A stretch of 64,000 nt of DNA from Actinospineispora eucalypti (GTDB lineage Bacteria > Actinomycetota > Actinomycetes > Mycobacteriales > Pseudonocardiaceae). A program made the translations under genes and the position numbers. The notes beneath the pieces were generated by a model, which saw only the letters and a program-made list of their open reading frames with translations, was not told the origin of the DNA and did no database searches. The stretch covers positions 682,001 to 746,000 of the forward strand of contig JACHMT010000001.1 in the NCBI GenBank assembly GCA_014208095.1. The letters are read 5' to 3'. Positions 8,310 to 16,591 of the stretch are shown piece by piece (positions within the stretch are counted from its first letter, which is position 1; every line of letters begins with the position of its first letter).

Positions 8310-9571
8310 CGGGCACCGCCGGCGGTGAACGCGACCGGCAGCTCCTTGATGCCGTTGATGAACATCGACTGCAGCCGCCGGGGCGGCGCGGTGGCGTGGA
8401 TGTCCGGGATCCGGGTGAGCAGCTCGCGGAACATCACCTTGATCTCCCGCCGGGCCAGGTGCGCGCCCAGGCAGAAGTGCGGGCCGGGGCCGCCGAAGCC
8501 GATGTGCGGGTTGGGCGAGCGGAGGATGTCGAACCGCTCGGGCGCCTCGAAGTGCCGGGGGTCCCGGTTGCCGGCCCAGTAGAACATCAGCACCTTGTCA
8601 CCGGCGTCCAGCCGCTGCCCGGACAGCACGGCCGGCTCGGCCAGGTTGCGCCGCATGTAGATCACCGGGGACGCCCAGCGGACGATCTCCTCCACCGCGC
8701 CCGGGGTGCGCTTGTCCAGGTCGGCCAGCCACAGCGCGCGCTGGTCGGGGTTCTCGGTGAGCAGCTGGATGCCCCAGCTGATCGCGTTGCGGGTGGTCTC
8801 GTTGCCGGCCACCACGAGCAGGATGAAGAAGGACGCCAGCTCCTCGGGGGTGAGCGACTCGCCGTCCACCTCGGCGTTCAGCAGGGCCGAGGTGAGATCG
8901 CCGGTCGGGTTCTTGGCCCGCTGCGCGCCCAGCTCGCGCACCAGTTGGGCCAGCTCCATGCCGGACTGGAGCAGTGCGCCGAAGAAGTTGCCGTCGGCCA
9001 CGTACTCCGGGTCCTGCGCGCCGAGGATCACGTTGGTGTGGTCGAACACGAACTTGTGCTGGCTTTCCGGGATGCCCATCATGTCGCAGATGATGGTCAG
9101 CGGGAGCTTGGCCGCGATGTCGGTGACCGCGTCGGCCTCGCCCCGCTCGAGGATGTCGTCCACGATCTCGGTGGCGATCCGGGAGACGTTGTCGCTGAGC
9201 GCGTCCAGCATCTTCGGCGTGAAGCCCCGGGACACGATGCGGCGCAGCCGGGCGTGCCGGGGGTCGTCCATGTTGATCATCGAGCCGAAGAACTCGTTGA
9301 GCTCGACCGGCGTCTCGTTCGGCCCGGTCGCGTTGGGCTCCGAGTTGTAGATCGCCGGGGTGCGGCTGGCGGTGACGATGTCGTCCAGCTTGGTCAGCGC
9401 GTAGTAGTCGCGACCCGGCTCCATGTGCTCGACCACGGGCGGGGAGAAGAACGGCAGCTCGGCGCTCTCCCTTAACTCGTTGAACGCGGCGTGGCGCTCC
9501 TCGATCGACCGGGTCCAGAACCCGGCGATGTCGGACAGGTCCAGGGTGGCGGCGCTGCCGGTGGTCGTCAT
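8306..9571 (-). CDS. Cytochrome P450, CYP124/125/142-like
   Basis: A 421-residue P450. The I-helix 'VAGNETTRNAISWG' lies near residue 255, the ExxR as 'EEIVR', and the heme loop 'FGGPGPHFCLGAHLAR' has its Cys near 367. The 'DMMGIPE' segment, the 'NRDPRHFEAPERFDI' stretch and the FGG-x-G-x-H heme loop are typical of the mycobacterial CYP124/125/142 group that hydroxylates the terminal carbon of branched lipids or sterol side chains; assignment to one subfamily is uncertain. It is a tandem paralogue of the next P450 upstream, with long identical stretches, and overlaps the acyl-CoA synthetase gene by 4 nt. A plausible operator pair lies 45-70 bp upstream of its ATG. Confidence 0.9.
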   Translation of the reverse strand: MTTTGSAATLDLSDIAGFWTRSIEERHAAFNELRESAELPFFSPPVVEHMEPGRDYYALTKLDDIVTASRTPAIYNSEPNATGPNETPVELNEFFGSMINMDDPRHARLRRIVSRGFTPKMLDALSDNVSRIATEIVDDILERGEADAVTDIAAKLPLTIICDMMGIPESQHKFVFDHTNVILGAQDPEYVADGNFFGALLQSGMELAQLVRELGAQRAKNPTGDLTSALLNAEVDGESLTPEELASFFILLVVAGNETTRNAISWGIQLLTENPDQRALWLADLDKRTPGAVEEIVRWASPVIYMRRNLAEPAVLSGQRLDAGDKVLMFYWAGNRDPRHFEAPERFDILRSPNPHIGFGGPGPHFCLGAHLARREIKVMFRELLTRIPDIHATAPPRRLQSMFINGIKELPVAFTAGGAR

Positions 9572-9616
9572 GGTTCGAGCATGCCGACAGTTGCGCCGGC
9601 AGGCCAGACGCGCGTT

Positions 9617-9642
9617 CGTACGTTGTACGTGACGTCTGTCAC
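9617..9642. promoter_or_regulatory. Two abutting dyads upstream of a P450 gene
   Basis: CGTAC-GTT-GTACG (9617-9629) is a perfect 13-bp dyad of the same form as that on the CYP140-like promoter. It shares its last base with GTGAC-GTCT-GTCAC (9629-9642), a second dyad that covers the stop codon of the upstream P450. Both lie in the only gap between the two paralogous P450 genes. Confidence 0.45.
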
Positions 9643-10898
9643 GCGGTCGGCGTGAATGCCACCGGCAGGCTCTTCACGCCGTTGATGAACATCGACCGCA
9701 GCCGCCGGGGTGGCGCGGTGGCGTGGATGTCCGGCACCCGGGTCAGCAGCTCGCGGAACATCACGCCGATCTCCCGGCGGGCCAGATGCGCGCCCAGGCA
9801 GAAGTGCGGGCCGGGTCCCCCGAAGCCGATGTGCGGGTTGGGCGAGCGGAGGATGTCGAACCGGTCCGGCGCCGCGAAGTGCCGGGGGTCGCGGTTGGCC
9901 GCCCAGTAGAACAGGGCCACCTTGTCGCCCCGGTCCAGGCGCTGCCCGGACAGCTCGGCCGGCCCGGTCAGCGTGCGCCGCATGAACATCACCGGCGACG
10001 ACCAGCGCACGATCTCCTCCACCGCGCCCGGGGTGTGCTTGTCCAGGTCGGCGAGCCACAGCGCGCGCTGGTCCGGGTTCTCGGTGAGCAGTTGCAGGCC
10101 CCAGCTGATCGCGTTGCGGGTGGTCTCGGTGCCGGCGACCACGAGCAGCGAGAAGAACCCGGCCAGTTCCTCCGCGTCCAGCGCCTCGCCGTCGATCTCC
10201 GCGTTGAGCAGTGCGGAGGTGAGGTCGTCGGTGGGGTGGGCGGTGCGCTGCCGGACCAGGTCGTCGGTGAGCTCGCGCAACGCCCGGATGGCGTCCTGGA
10301 ACGCGGTCAGCATGGTGCCGCCGGGCGGCACGTACTCCGGGTCCTCGGTGCCCAGGAAGATGTTCGACTGGTGGAAGACGAACTCGTGCTGGCTCTCCGG
10401 GATGCCCATCATGTCGCAGATGACGATCAACGGCAGCCGGGCGGCCAGGTCGGCCACCGCGTCGCACTCGCCGCGCCCGGCCACGTCGTCCACCACCCGC
10501 CGGGTGATCCGGGCGACGTTGTCGGTCAGAGCGTTCAACATCTTCGGCGTGAAGCCCCGGGACACGATGCGGCGCAGCCGGGCGTGCCGGGGGTCGTCCA
10601 TCGCGATCATGGACGTGATCAGGCCCTTCGGCCGGTCCACCACGCTGGTCACGCCCCGCCGCGAGCTGTACACGCCGGCCGCCCGGCTGGCCGCGACGAC
10701 GTCGTCCAGCCGGGTCAGCGCGTAGTAGCCCGGCCCCGGCGGGAAGCCGTCGAACACCGGCTCGGCGAAGAACGGCAGGCCGGGCCGCGCCCGCAGCTCG
10801 TCGAACGCGGCATGGCGTTCCTCGATCGGAAGGGTCCAGAACCCCGCGATGTCGGAAAGGTCCGGCTGGGCACGCGTGACGACACTGTCGGTGCTCAT
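9639..10898 (-). CDS. Cytochrome P450, CYP124/125/142-like (tandem paralogue)
   Basis: A 419-residue P450 that parallels the following gene along its whole length ('LSDIAGFWT', 'EERHAAF', 'MDDPRHARLRRIVSRGFTPK', 'PNPHIGFGGPGPHFCLGAHL'), so the pair arose by tandem duplication. The I-helix motif is 'VAGTETTRNAISWG' (about 257) and the heme Cys lies near 367. The central region (about residues 65-95 and 185-210) differs most from its paralogue, which is where substrate-recognition loops lie in this fold, suggesting different substrates. The start at 10898 is supported by a TACGCT -10 box 6 nt upstream (leaderless). It is followed on the same strand by the second P450 and the acyl-CoA synthetase. 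Confidence 0.9.
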   Translation of the reverse strand: MSTDSVVTRAQPDLSDIAGFWTLPIEERHAAFDELRARPGLPFFAEPVFDGFPPGPGYYALTRLDDVVAASRAAGVYSSRRGVTSVVDRPKGLITSMIAMDDPRHARLRRIVSRGFTPKMLNALTDNVARITRRVVDDVAGRGECDAVADLAARLPLIVICDMMGIPESQHEFVFHQSNIFLGTEDPEYVPPGGTMLTAFQDAIRALRELTDDLVRQRTAHPTDDLTSALLNAEIDGEALDAEELAGFFSLLVVAGTETTRNAISWGLQLLTENPDQRALWLADLDKHTPGAVEEIVRWSSPVMFMRRTLTGPAELSGQRLDRGDKVALFYWAANRDPRHFAAPDRFDILRSPNPHIGFGGPGPHFCLGAHLARREIGVMFRELLTRVPDIHATAPPRRLRSMFINGVKSLPVAFTPTA

Positions 10899-10904
10899 GT
10901 GACG

Positions 10905-10930
10905 AGCGTAACGAGCGCGGAACGCGCTCG
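10905..10930 (-). promoter_or_regulatory. Leaderless promoter with 19-bp dyad
   Basis: The -10 TACGCT (10905-10910, minus strand) lies 6 nt before the ATG of the P450 at 10898. A perfect dyad CGAGCGCG-GAA-CGCGCTCG (10912-10930) occupies the spacer/-35 side, a likely regulator site. Confidence 0.5.
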
Positions 10931-10935
10931 CCGAG

Positions 10936-10971
10936 CGTGCGCCCAGTTAGGCGCACGCGGGGATTACCCCG
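10936..10971 (-). terminator. Two tandem hairpins after the epoxide hydrolase gene
   Basis: CGGGG-ATTA-CCCCG (10958-10971) directly follows the TAA, and CGTGCGCC-N6-GGCGCACG (10936-10957) follows it. There is no T-tract. It separates the hydrolase operon from the P450 operon. Confidence 0.45.
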
Positions 10972-12132
10972 TTACTTTGCGAGGGCACCTATTGCGGCGC
11001 GGACCTCCCGCACGAAAATCTCCGGCTGCTCCAACGCGGCGAAGTGGCCGCCGCGGGGCGACTCGCCGTAGTAGCGCAGCTCCGGGAAGCGGAACCGGAC
11101 CCAGCGCTCGCTGGCCTGCCCGATCTCCTCCGGGAACCGGGTGTAGGCGCTGGGCGCGGTCACCGCCACCGGCTCCTTCAGGAACTGGCCGAAGCTCTCC
11201 CAGTACAGCCGGGCCGAGGAGGTGGCGCTGTTGGTCAGCCAGTACATCATCACGTTGTCCAGCAGCACGTCGCGCGGCACCGCGTTCTCCGGGTGCTTCA
11301 CGCCGTCCCGGGCGCAGTCGGTCCAGGCGTGGAACTTCTCCACGATCCAGGCCAGCTGCCCGGCGGGCGAGTCGGCCAGCGCGTAGCCGAGGGTCTGCGG
11401 ACGGGTGGACTGCTGGGTGGAGTAGCCGGCCTCCTGCTCCGCGTAGTGCCGCAGCCGGCCGAGCATCTCCTGCTCGGCCGGGGTCGGCTCGCCCAGCTCG
11501 GCGAACGCGGCCGGCGAGGACAGCGCCATGTTGACGTGGATGCCCCGCAGGCCCGGCGGGTTCTGGATGCCGAGCACCGCGGTGACCAGCGAGCCCCAGT
11601 CCCCGCCCTGGGCGTAGTACTCGGCGTACCCCAGCTCGCCCATGAGCTGGTGCCAGGCGCGGGCGATGCGCTCCGCCCCGGTGCCCGACACGGTGGGCTT
11701 GGCGGAGAAGCCGTAGCCGGGTAGTGCGGGGATGACCAGGTGGAACGCTTCGCTCGGGTCCTCGGGGTCGGTCAGCGGGGCGATCACCTCCAGGAACTCC
11801 AGCACCGAGCCCGGCCAGCCGTGCGTCATGATCAGCGGGCGCGCGTCCGGGTGCTTCGAGCGGATGTGCAGGAAGTGGATGCCCAGCTCGACGCCGTCCA
11901 CCTTGAGCTCGGCGAAGAACTGCGGGTGCGCGTTCAGCCGGGTGGCCACCCGGCGCATGTCGTAGTCGTTGCGCCAGTAGTCCACCAGTTCGCGCAGGTA
12001 GTCCCGGGGGATGCCCTGGGACCAGTCCGCGACGGGTTCCTTCTCCGGGAAGCGGGTCTGCGCCAGCCGTTGGCGCAGCTCGTCGATCTGGGCGTCGGTG
12101 ATCTCCACGGTGAACTGCCGAACCTGGGCCAT
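10972..12132 (-). CDS. Epoxide hydrolase (EHN-domain, alpha/beta-hydrolase fold)
   Basis: A 386-residue microsomal-type epoxide hydrolase that opens epoxides to diols. The N-terminal EHN domain (about 1-110, starting 'FTVEITDAQIDELRQRLAQ') precedes the alpha/beta-hydrolase core. 'HGWPGS' forms the oxyanion hole, 'QGGDWGS' carries the nucleophilic Asp (about 178) and 'GGHFAALEQP' the catalytic His (about 363). The start ATG at 12132 gives normal length; an upstream in-frame reading runs into the neighbouring gene. It is 10 nt downstream of an alpha/beta hydrolase gene on the same strand, so the two form an operon, and it precedes two P450s. P450 epoxidation followed by hydrolysis is a reasonable but unproven pathway. 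Confidence 0.88.
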   Translation of the reverse strand: MAQVRQFTVEITDAQIDELRQRLAQTRFPEKEPVADWSQGIPRDYLRELVDYWRNDYDMRRVATRLNAHPQFFAELKVDGVELGIHFLHIRSKHPDARPLIMTHGWPGSVLEFLEVIAPLTDPEDPSEAFHLVIPALPGYGFSAKPTVSGTGAERIARAWHQLMGELGYAEYYAQGGDWGSLVTAVLGIQNPPGLRGIHVNMALSSPAAFAELGEPTPAEQEMLGRLRHYAEQEAGYSTQQSTRPQTLGYALADSPAGQLAWIVEKFHAWTDCARDGVKHPENAVPRDVLLDNVMMYWLTNSATSSARLYWESFGQFLKEPVAVTAPSAYTRFPEEIGQASERWVRFRFPELRYYGESPRGGHFAALEQPEIFVREVRAAIGALAK

Positions 12133-12142
12133 GGGTTGGAGG

Positions 12143-12964
12143 CTAGCGGCGATCACCGACACTTGCGCGGTCACGGAGAACTTCGCGCAGTCGTTCCGCG
12201 AACGCCGGCGGGTCCTCCACGAACCCGACGTGGCCACCGGGGAACTTGGCGGGGCGCCGGTCGAGCGCGGCGGCCAGCCCGTTGGAGGTGCGCTCGCAGA
12301 ACTGCCCGCCCGACTCCTCGCCGATGCCGATCACGATCTCCGGCCCGCCGGCGAGGGCGGCCAGATCGGGTTTCCAGTAGGTGGTCGGGCGGATCATGTG
12401 CTCGTACTGGTAGCGGTCGTCCGCGCGGGCCTGTGGGGTCGCCGGCAGCAGCTGGTCGACCACCTCGGCCGGCAGCTGGATGCCGGCGTTGGCCAGGAAC
12501 TTCACCCAGCCGCCCCGCACGTCGCCCGCCAGGTAGGTGGTGATCATGTCCTCGGTGGCTTCGCGTGCGCGCGCCCGGTCTTGCTCGGTGGGCAGGAACT
12601 CCAGCAGCGGCGGTTCGTGCGCGACCACGGTGTGCAGCCGTTCCGGGAACGCCTGCGCGCAGGCCAGCGTGCTCACCGCGCCGCCACTGGACGCGAGGAC
12701 GGCGGCCGGCCCCGCGTCCACGTGTTCGATCAGCCGGGCCAGATCGCCGGCGCGCTGCTCGGGGGTGGAGTCGCGGTCCGGGTCGGCCAGCCGGCTGCGG
12801 TTGATGCCCCTCGGATCGGTGGTCAGCACGGTGTGGTCCTCGGCGAGCAGGTCGGCCAGCGGGGCGAACGCGTCGGCGTCCATAGGGGCGCCCAGCAGCA
12901 CGACCAGCGGGCCGGCGCCGCGCAGCTCGTAGTAGAGGTGGCCGTCGGGGGTCGTGAGGATCAT
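12143..12964 (-). CDS. Alpha/beta hydrolase
   Basis: A 273-residue alpha/beta-hydrolase-fold protein. The core strand-turn 'VVLLGAPMDADAFAPLADLL' carries the oxyanion region, 'VLASSGGAVSTL' is the nucleophile elbow (Ser in S-S-G-G rather than the commoner G-x-S-x-G), and 'GGHVGFVEDP' near the C-terminus holds the catalytic His. The N-terminus 'TTPDGHLYYELRG' is typical of esterase/haloperoxidase-like members. The ATG at 12964 has a clear AGGAG Shine-Dalgarno about 6 nt upstream. It is first in a two-gene operon with the epoxide hydrolase. The substrate is unknown. Confidence 0.82.
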   Translation of the reverse strand: MILTTPDGHLYYELRGAGPLVVLLGAPMDADAFAPLADLLAEDHTVLTTDPRGINRSRLADPDRDSTPEQRAGDLARLIEHVDAGPAAVLASSGGAVSTLACAQAFPERLHTVVAHEPPLLEFLPTEQDRARAREATEDMITTYLAGDVRGGWVKFLANAGIQLPAEVVDQLLPATPQARADDRYQYEHMIRPTTYWKPDLAALAGGPEIVIGIGEESGGQFCERTSNGLAAALDRRPAKFPGGHVGFVEDPPAFAERLREVLRDRASVGDRR

Positions 12965-13434
12965 GGGGTCTCCTTCTGGTTGTCCGTAAGGGGAGACTCC
13001 CGGGGTGGCGGGGAATCATCGCCGGCCGCCGGTTTTGGTGGGGTGTGGGTTCTTCAAGGGCGCTTGGACGGCCGCGGTCGGGGTGGTCTTCCGCCGCTTG
13101 GGTGCCGGCCGGTGCGTTCGGGCCTCGGCTCCTGCCTGCTACGCACGGTCACCGCCGAGCCGCTTTCCGTCGACGACATCCACCTGAGCGGGGTTCGATC
13201 ATGGGGTGCACCCCGCTCACGTGGATCTCGATGAATCGGCGGCCGTCACAGCCCCCGGCACCCGACCACCGTCCGTAACCAGATCCCGAACCCGCGCCGG
13301 GCGAACGCACGGGCGGCACCCGGGCGGCGGAAGATCGGCCGCCGCTGGTGCCCCAGGACTCCCAGCAAACCCACTCGCACCAAGCGGGAAATAGCCGCGG
13401 CAAATTGTCAGGGGGCGCTGGCACACTCGCTCGC
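12965..13434. other. Divergent intergenic region with a 17-bp hairpin
   Basis: About 470 bp between the divergent hydrolase operon and the sigma factor gene; no convincing gene is seen. The arms 13178-13194 and 13210-13226 form an inverted repeat of 17 bp with one mismatch around a 15-nt loop, centred some 230 bp upstream of the sigma gene. No clear -10/-35 pair for the sigma gene could be picked out. Confidence 0.5.
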
Positions 13435-14478
13435 ATGGGTGAAGTGACGACGCGCGTGGCCACCGAGGATCCGGATCTCGAGCGGGCCAAGGCGGGCGAC
13501 GACGCGGCGTTCAGCCGGCTGGTGGAGCCGTTGCGCCGGGAGCTGCACGCGCACTGCTACCGGATGCTCGGGTCCATCCATGACGCGGACGACGCGCTGC
13601 AGGACGCGTTGCTGCGGGCCTGGCGCGGGATCGCCCGGTTCGAGGGGCGCTCGTCGCTGCGTTCCTGGCTGTACACCGTGGTCACCCGCAGCTGCCTGGA
13701 CACCGCCGAGCGGCGGGGCAAGCGGGCACTGCCGGTGGATCTCGGCCCGGCCAGCGACCACGCGGTGCTGCAGGACACCCCGCTCACCGAGGTGGCCTGG
13801 CTGGGGCCGTACCCGGACTCCGCCCTGGCGGACGGCCCGTCCGCCCCGGATGCGCACTACGAGCAGCGGGAGGCGGTGGAGCTGGCGTTCGTGGCCGCCT
13901 GCCAGCACCTGCCCGGCAACCAGCGGGCCGCGCTGGTGCTGTTCGAGGTGCTCGGGTACTCGGCCGCCGAGATCGCCGGCATCATGGACACCTCCACCGC
14001 CTCGGTGAACAGCGCGCTGCAGCGAGCCCGCTCGGTGGTGGCCACCCGGGTTCCCGAGCGCACCCAGCAGCAGACCGCGCGGGAGGTCGGCGATCCGCGG
14101 GTACGCGAGCTGGCCATCGGGTACGCCGACGCGCTGGAGCGTGGCGACCCGGATGCCCTGGTCGCGCTGCTGACCGAGGACGTCACCTGGTCCATGCCGC
14201 CACTGGCGAACTGGTACACCGGCCGGGACGTGGTGGTGGACTTCGCCCGCCAGGTCCCGCTCTCCACCTGCGGCAGCTGGCGGACGCTGGTGACCAGCGC
14301 CAACGGCCAACCCGCCGTGGCCGCCTACCGAAAGGTGAACCGGGACGACCCGACCGCGCGCCACACCGCCTGGTCGATCAACGTGCTGACCCTGCGGGAC
14401 GGCCTGATCGCCGAGATCACGTCGTTCCTGGACCCGGACCTGCTGCCGCTGTTCGGCCTGCCCAGCTCCCTGCCCTAG
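13435..14478 (+). CDS. ECF-type sigma-70 factor with SnoaL-like C-terminal domain
   Basis: A 347-residue extracytoplasmic-function sigma factor of the SigG / TIGR02960-like type. Sigma region 2 spans about residues 20-90 ('HCYRMLGSIHDADDALQDALLRAWRG', 'SSLRSWLYTVVTR'), a linker carries 'WLGPYPD', and sigma region 4 spans about 150-205 ('LPGNQRAALVLFEVLGYSAAEIAGIM'). A SnoaL/NTF2-like domain fills about 215-345; in such sigma factors the tail often replaces a separate anti-sigma factor. Indeed no anti-sigma gene is adjacent. The start ATG at 13435 lacks a clear Shine-Dalgarno; an upstream in-frame ATG (13348) would add 29 non-homologous-looking residues. The gene is convergent with tctA. Confidence 0.87.
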   Translation: MGEVTTRVATEDPDLERAKAGDDAAFSRLVEPLRRELHAHCYRMLGSIHDADDALQDALLRAWRGIARFEGRSSLRSWLYTVVTRSCLDTAERRGKRALPVDLGPASDHAVLQDTPLTEVAWLGPYPDSALADGPSAPDAHYEQREAVELAFVAACQHLPGNQRAALVLFEVLGYSAAEIAGIMDTSTASVNSALQRARSVVATRVPERTQQQTAREVGDPRVRELAIGYADALERGDPDALVALLTEDVTWSMPPLANWYTGRDVVVDFARQVPLSTCGSWRTLVTSANGQPAVAAYRKVNRDDPTARHTAWSINVLTLRDGLIAEITSFLDPDLLPLFGLPSSLP

Positions 14479-14511
14479 GTCCCGCGTGCGCCGAACTGGG
14501 CGCGGCCGTAA

Positions 14512-16041
14512 TCAGCTGGGCGGCGGAGCACTGGCCTCCGACTGCTCGGCCAGGGCGGCGCGGCGGCGCCGGGCGACGGGTAGCACCACCGGGATGAGCA
14601 GCGCCAACGCCACCACGATCCACAGGGTGACGGTGATCGGCCCGGAGACCAGGATCGCCGGGTCGCCCTCGGAAAGGGCCAGCGCGCGGCGCAGCTGGCT
14701 CTCCGCGATCGGCCCCAGGATGAGCCCGACCACGGCCGGCGCGACCGGCACCTCGGCGTAGCGCATGAGCAGCCCGAGCAGCCCGATCGCGCACAGGATG
14801 ACCAGGTCCACCGTGGTCCCGCCGGCGGCGAACGCGCCCAGCGTGGCGAACACCAGCACGCCCGCGTAGATGCCGTAGGCCGGGATGGTGAGCAGCTTCG
14901 CCCACACCCGCGCCAGCGGCAGGTTCAGCACCAGCAGCATCACGTTGCCCACGTACAGGCTGGCGATGAGCGTCCACACCAGCGGGCCGGACTCGGCGAA
15001 CAGCCGCGGACCGGGCTGGATGCCGTAGGACTGGAAACCGGTGAGGATCACCGCCGCCGTGGCCGAGGTCGGCAGCCCGATGGTGAGCAGCGGGACCAGC
15101 ACGCCGGCCGCCGCCGCGTTGTTCGCCGCCTCCGGGCCGGCCACGCCCTCGATCGCGCCGTGGCCGAACTCGTGCCGGTGCGCGGACAGCTTCCGCTCCA
15201 GGCTGTAGGACAGGAAGGTGGGTACCTCCGCGCCGCCCGCCGGCAGGCTGCCGATCGGGAAGCCCAGCGCCGTGCCGCGCAGCCACGCCGGCCAGGACCG
15301 CCGCAGGTCGGCGCGCGAGAGCACCGCCCGTTCGCGCAGCGGTTGCACGGTGGTGCCGCCGGTGCCGGAGCGGGCATGCGAGAACGACTCGGTCAGCGCG
15401 AACAGCGCGACCACCACGATCACCACGTCGATGCCGTCCAGCAGCGGCGCGACACCGAAGGTGAGCCGGGGCTGGCCGGTCTGCACGTCGATGCCGATCA
15501 GCCCGATGGCAATGCCGACCAGCAGGCTGGCCAGGCCCTTCAGCAGGTTCGGCCCGAGCAGCGCGGAGACGGTCACGAACGCCACCGCCATCAGGGCCAC
15601 GTACTCCGGCGGGCCGAAGGTCACCGCGAACTTCGCCACCACGGGGGACAGGAAACTCAGCCCGATGGTGCCGATCGTGCCGGCCACGAAGCTACCCAGC
15701 GCGGCGGTGGCCAGCGCGGCGGCGGCCCGACCGGCGCGGGCCATCTTGTTGCCCTCCAGCGCGGCGATCATGGAGGCGCTCTCGCCGGGGGTGTTCAACA
15801 GGATGGACGTGGTGGACCCGCCGTACATGCCGCCGTAGTAGATGCCGGCGAACATGATCAGCGCGCTGGCCGGCTCCAGCCGGAAGGTGACCGGCAGCAG
15901 CAGCGCCACGGTCAGCGCCGGCCCGATGCCGGGCAGCACGCCCACGGCGGTGCCGATGGTCACCCCGATCAGCGCCCACAGCAGGTGTTCCCAGGTCAGC
16001 GCGCTGGCGAAGCCGTCGAGCAGCAGTTGGAACTGATCCAT
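14512..16041 (-). CDS. tctA: Tripartite tricarboxylate transporter, large permease TctA
   Basis: A 509-residue membrane protein with about 11-12 hydrophobic segments. The family signatures are '[17 protein letters not shown]' near residue 40 and '[20 protein letters not shown]' near 75, both conserved in TctA, plus the second-half repeat '[20 protein letters not shown]'. It is the large permease of a Na+- or H+-dependent uptake system for citrate-like carboxylates; the actual substrate depends on the TctC protein. The ATG at 16041 overlaps the tctB stop (TGATG). The C-terminus ends in a short Arg-rich and Ser/Ala tail. The gene is convergent with the sigma factor gene, 33 bp apart. Confidence 0.92.
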   Translation of the reverse strand: MDQFQLLLDGFASALTWEHLLWALIGVTIGTAVGVLPGIGPALTVALLLPVTFRLEPASALIMFAGIYYGGMYGGSTTSILLNTPGESASMIAALEGNKMARAGRAAAALATAALGSFVAGTIGTIGLSFLSPVVAKFAVTFGPPEYVALMAVAFVTVSALLGPNLLKGLASLLVGIAIGLIGIDVQTGQPRLTFGVAPLLDGIDVVIVVVALFALTESFSHARSGTGGTTVQPLRERAVLSRADLRRSWPAWLRGTALGFPIGSLPAGGAEVPTFLSYSLERKLSAHRHEFGHGAIEGVAGPEAANNAAAAGVLVPLLTIGLPTSATAAVILTGFQSYGIQPGPRLFAESGPLVWTLIASLYVGNVMLLVLNLPLARVWAKLLTIPAYGIYAGVLVFATLGAFAAGGTTVDLVILCAIGLLGLLMRYAEVPVAPAVVGLILGPIAESQLRRALALSEGDPAILVSGPITVTLWIVVALALLIPVVLPVARRRRAALAEQSEASAPPPS

Positions 16042-16586
16042 CAGAAACCCCACGGGCCGACGGGCAGGCTCAGCCCGATCAGCCGGTCGAACACCAGGAA
16101 CGCGATCGCGGCCACCGCCCAGCCGTAGGCGAGCACGTTCCAGCTCCTCGGCGCGCCGAGCAGCAACGCCGCCGCCGCGAACAGCCCCGCCGAGCTCACC
16201 ACGTACCCGACAATCGGCAGCAGCACCGCAAACGCCAGCAGCACGGCCACCAGCGCGCCAACCCGCCACCAGCCTCCGGCCGCAGATTTCCACGCAGAGC
16301 TGCTCTGCGTGGAAATCTGCGACATTCCGTCGCCTGATTGCGAGTCCGGCTCCGGTTCCGGCTTCTCCGGTGACCTGAACCTCAGCGCCGCCCGCGCCTG
16401 GACCAACAGCCCCGCACCGACCAGACCGAGCAGCGCACCGATCGCCACCGGCGCCGCGCCCGGCCCCAGGCCCGGCCCACCGGCCGGCCGCCGTGCACCG
16501 TCGGCGATCATCACTACCGCGCCGACCAGCAACAACAGCGCAAACAGCGCGGTCGCGCGCTGGGTGGTCCGTTCCGACTCCGGCAT
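16041..16586 (-). CDS. tctB: Tripartite tricarboxylate transporter, small permease TctB
   Basis: A 181-residue protein with four TM segments: about 12-30, 44-62, 103-130 and 135-165. This is the usual TctB topology and it sits between tctC and tctA. The hydrophilic loop between TM2 and TM3 is long and Ser-rich; part of it ('[14 protein letters not shown]') is encoded by a perfect 41-bp palindrome that keeps the frame, suggesting insertion of a mobile palindrome into a tolerant loop. The start ATG at 16586 is 5 nt after the tctC stop region; the longer upstream reading is within tctC. TctB is required for transport in characterised systems, but its precise role is unclear. Confidence 0.85.
   Translation of the reverse strand: MPESERTTQRATALFALLLLVGAVVMIADGARRPAGGPGLGPGAAPVAIGALLGLVGAGLLVQARAALRFRSPEKPEPEPDSQSGDGMSQISTQSSSAWKSAAGGWWRVGALVAVLLAFAVLLPIVGYVVSSAGLFAAAALLLGAPRSWNVLAYGWAVAAIAFLVFDRLIGLSLPVGPWGF
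16281..16321. repeat. Perfect 19-bp palindrome inside tctB
   Basis: The arms 16281-16299 (starts CGCAGATTTCCACGCAGAG) and 16303-16321 are exact inverse complements around a 3-nt loop. It lies within coding sequence for the periplasmic/cytoplasmic loop of TctB. It is different in sequence from the GTGAGTG palindromes but similar in size. Confidence 0.8.
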
Positions 16587-16591
16587 GCCGC

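Noticed and set aside
13178..13226. Transposon end, because both hairpin arms encode similar peptides
   Set aside because: The similarity follows from the inverted repeat itself; no transposase or target-site duplication is visible.
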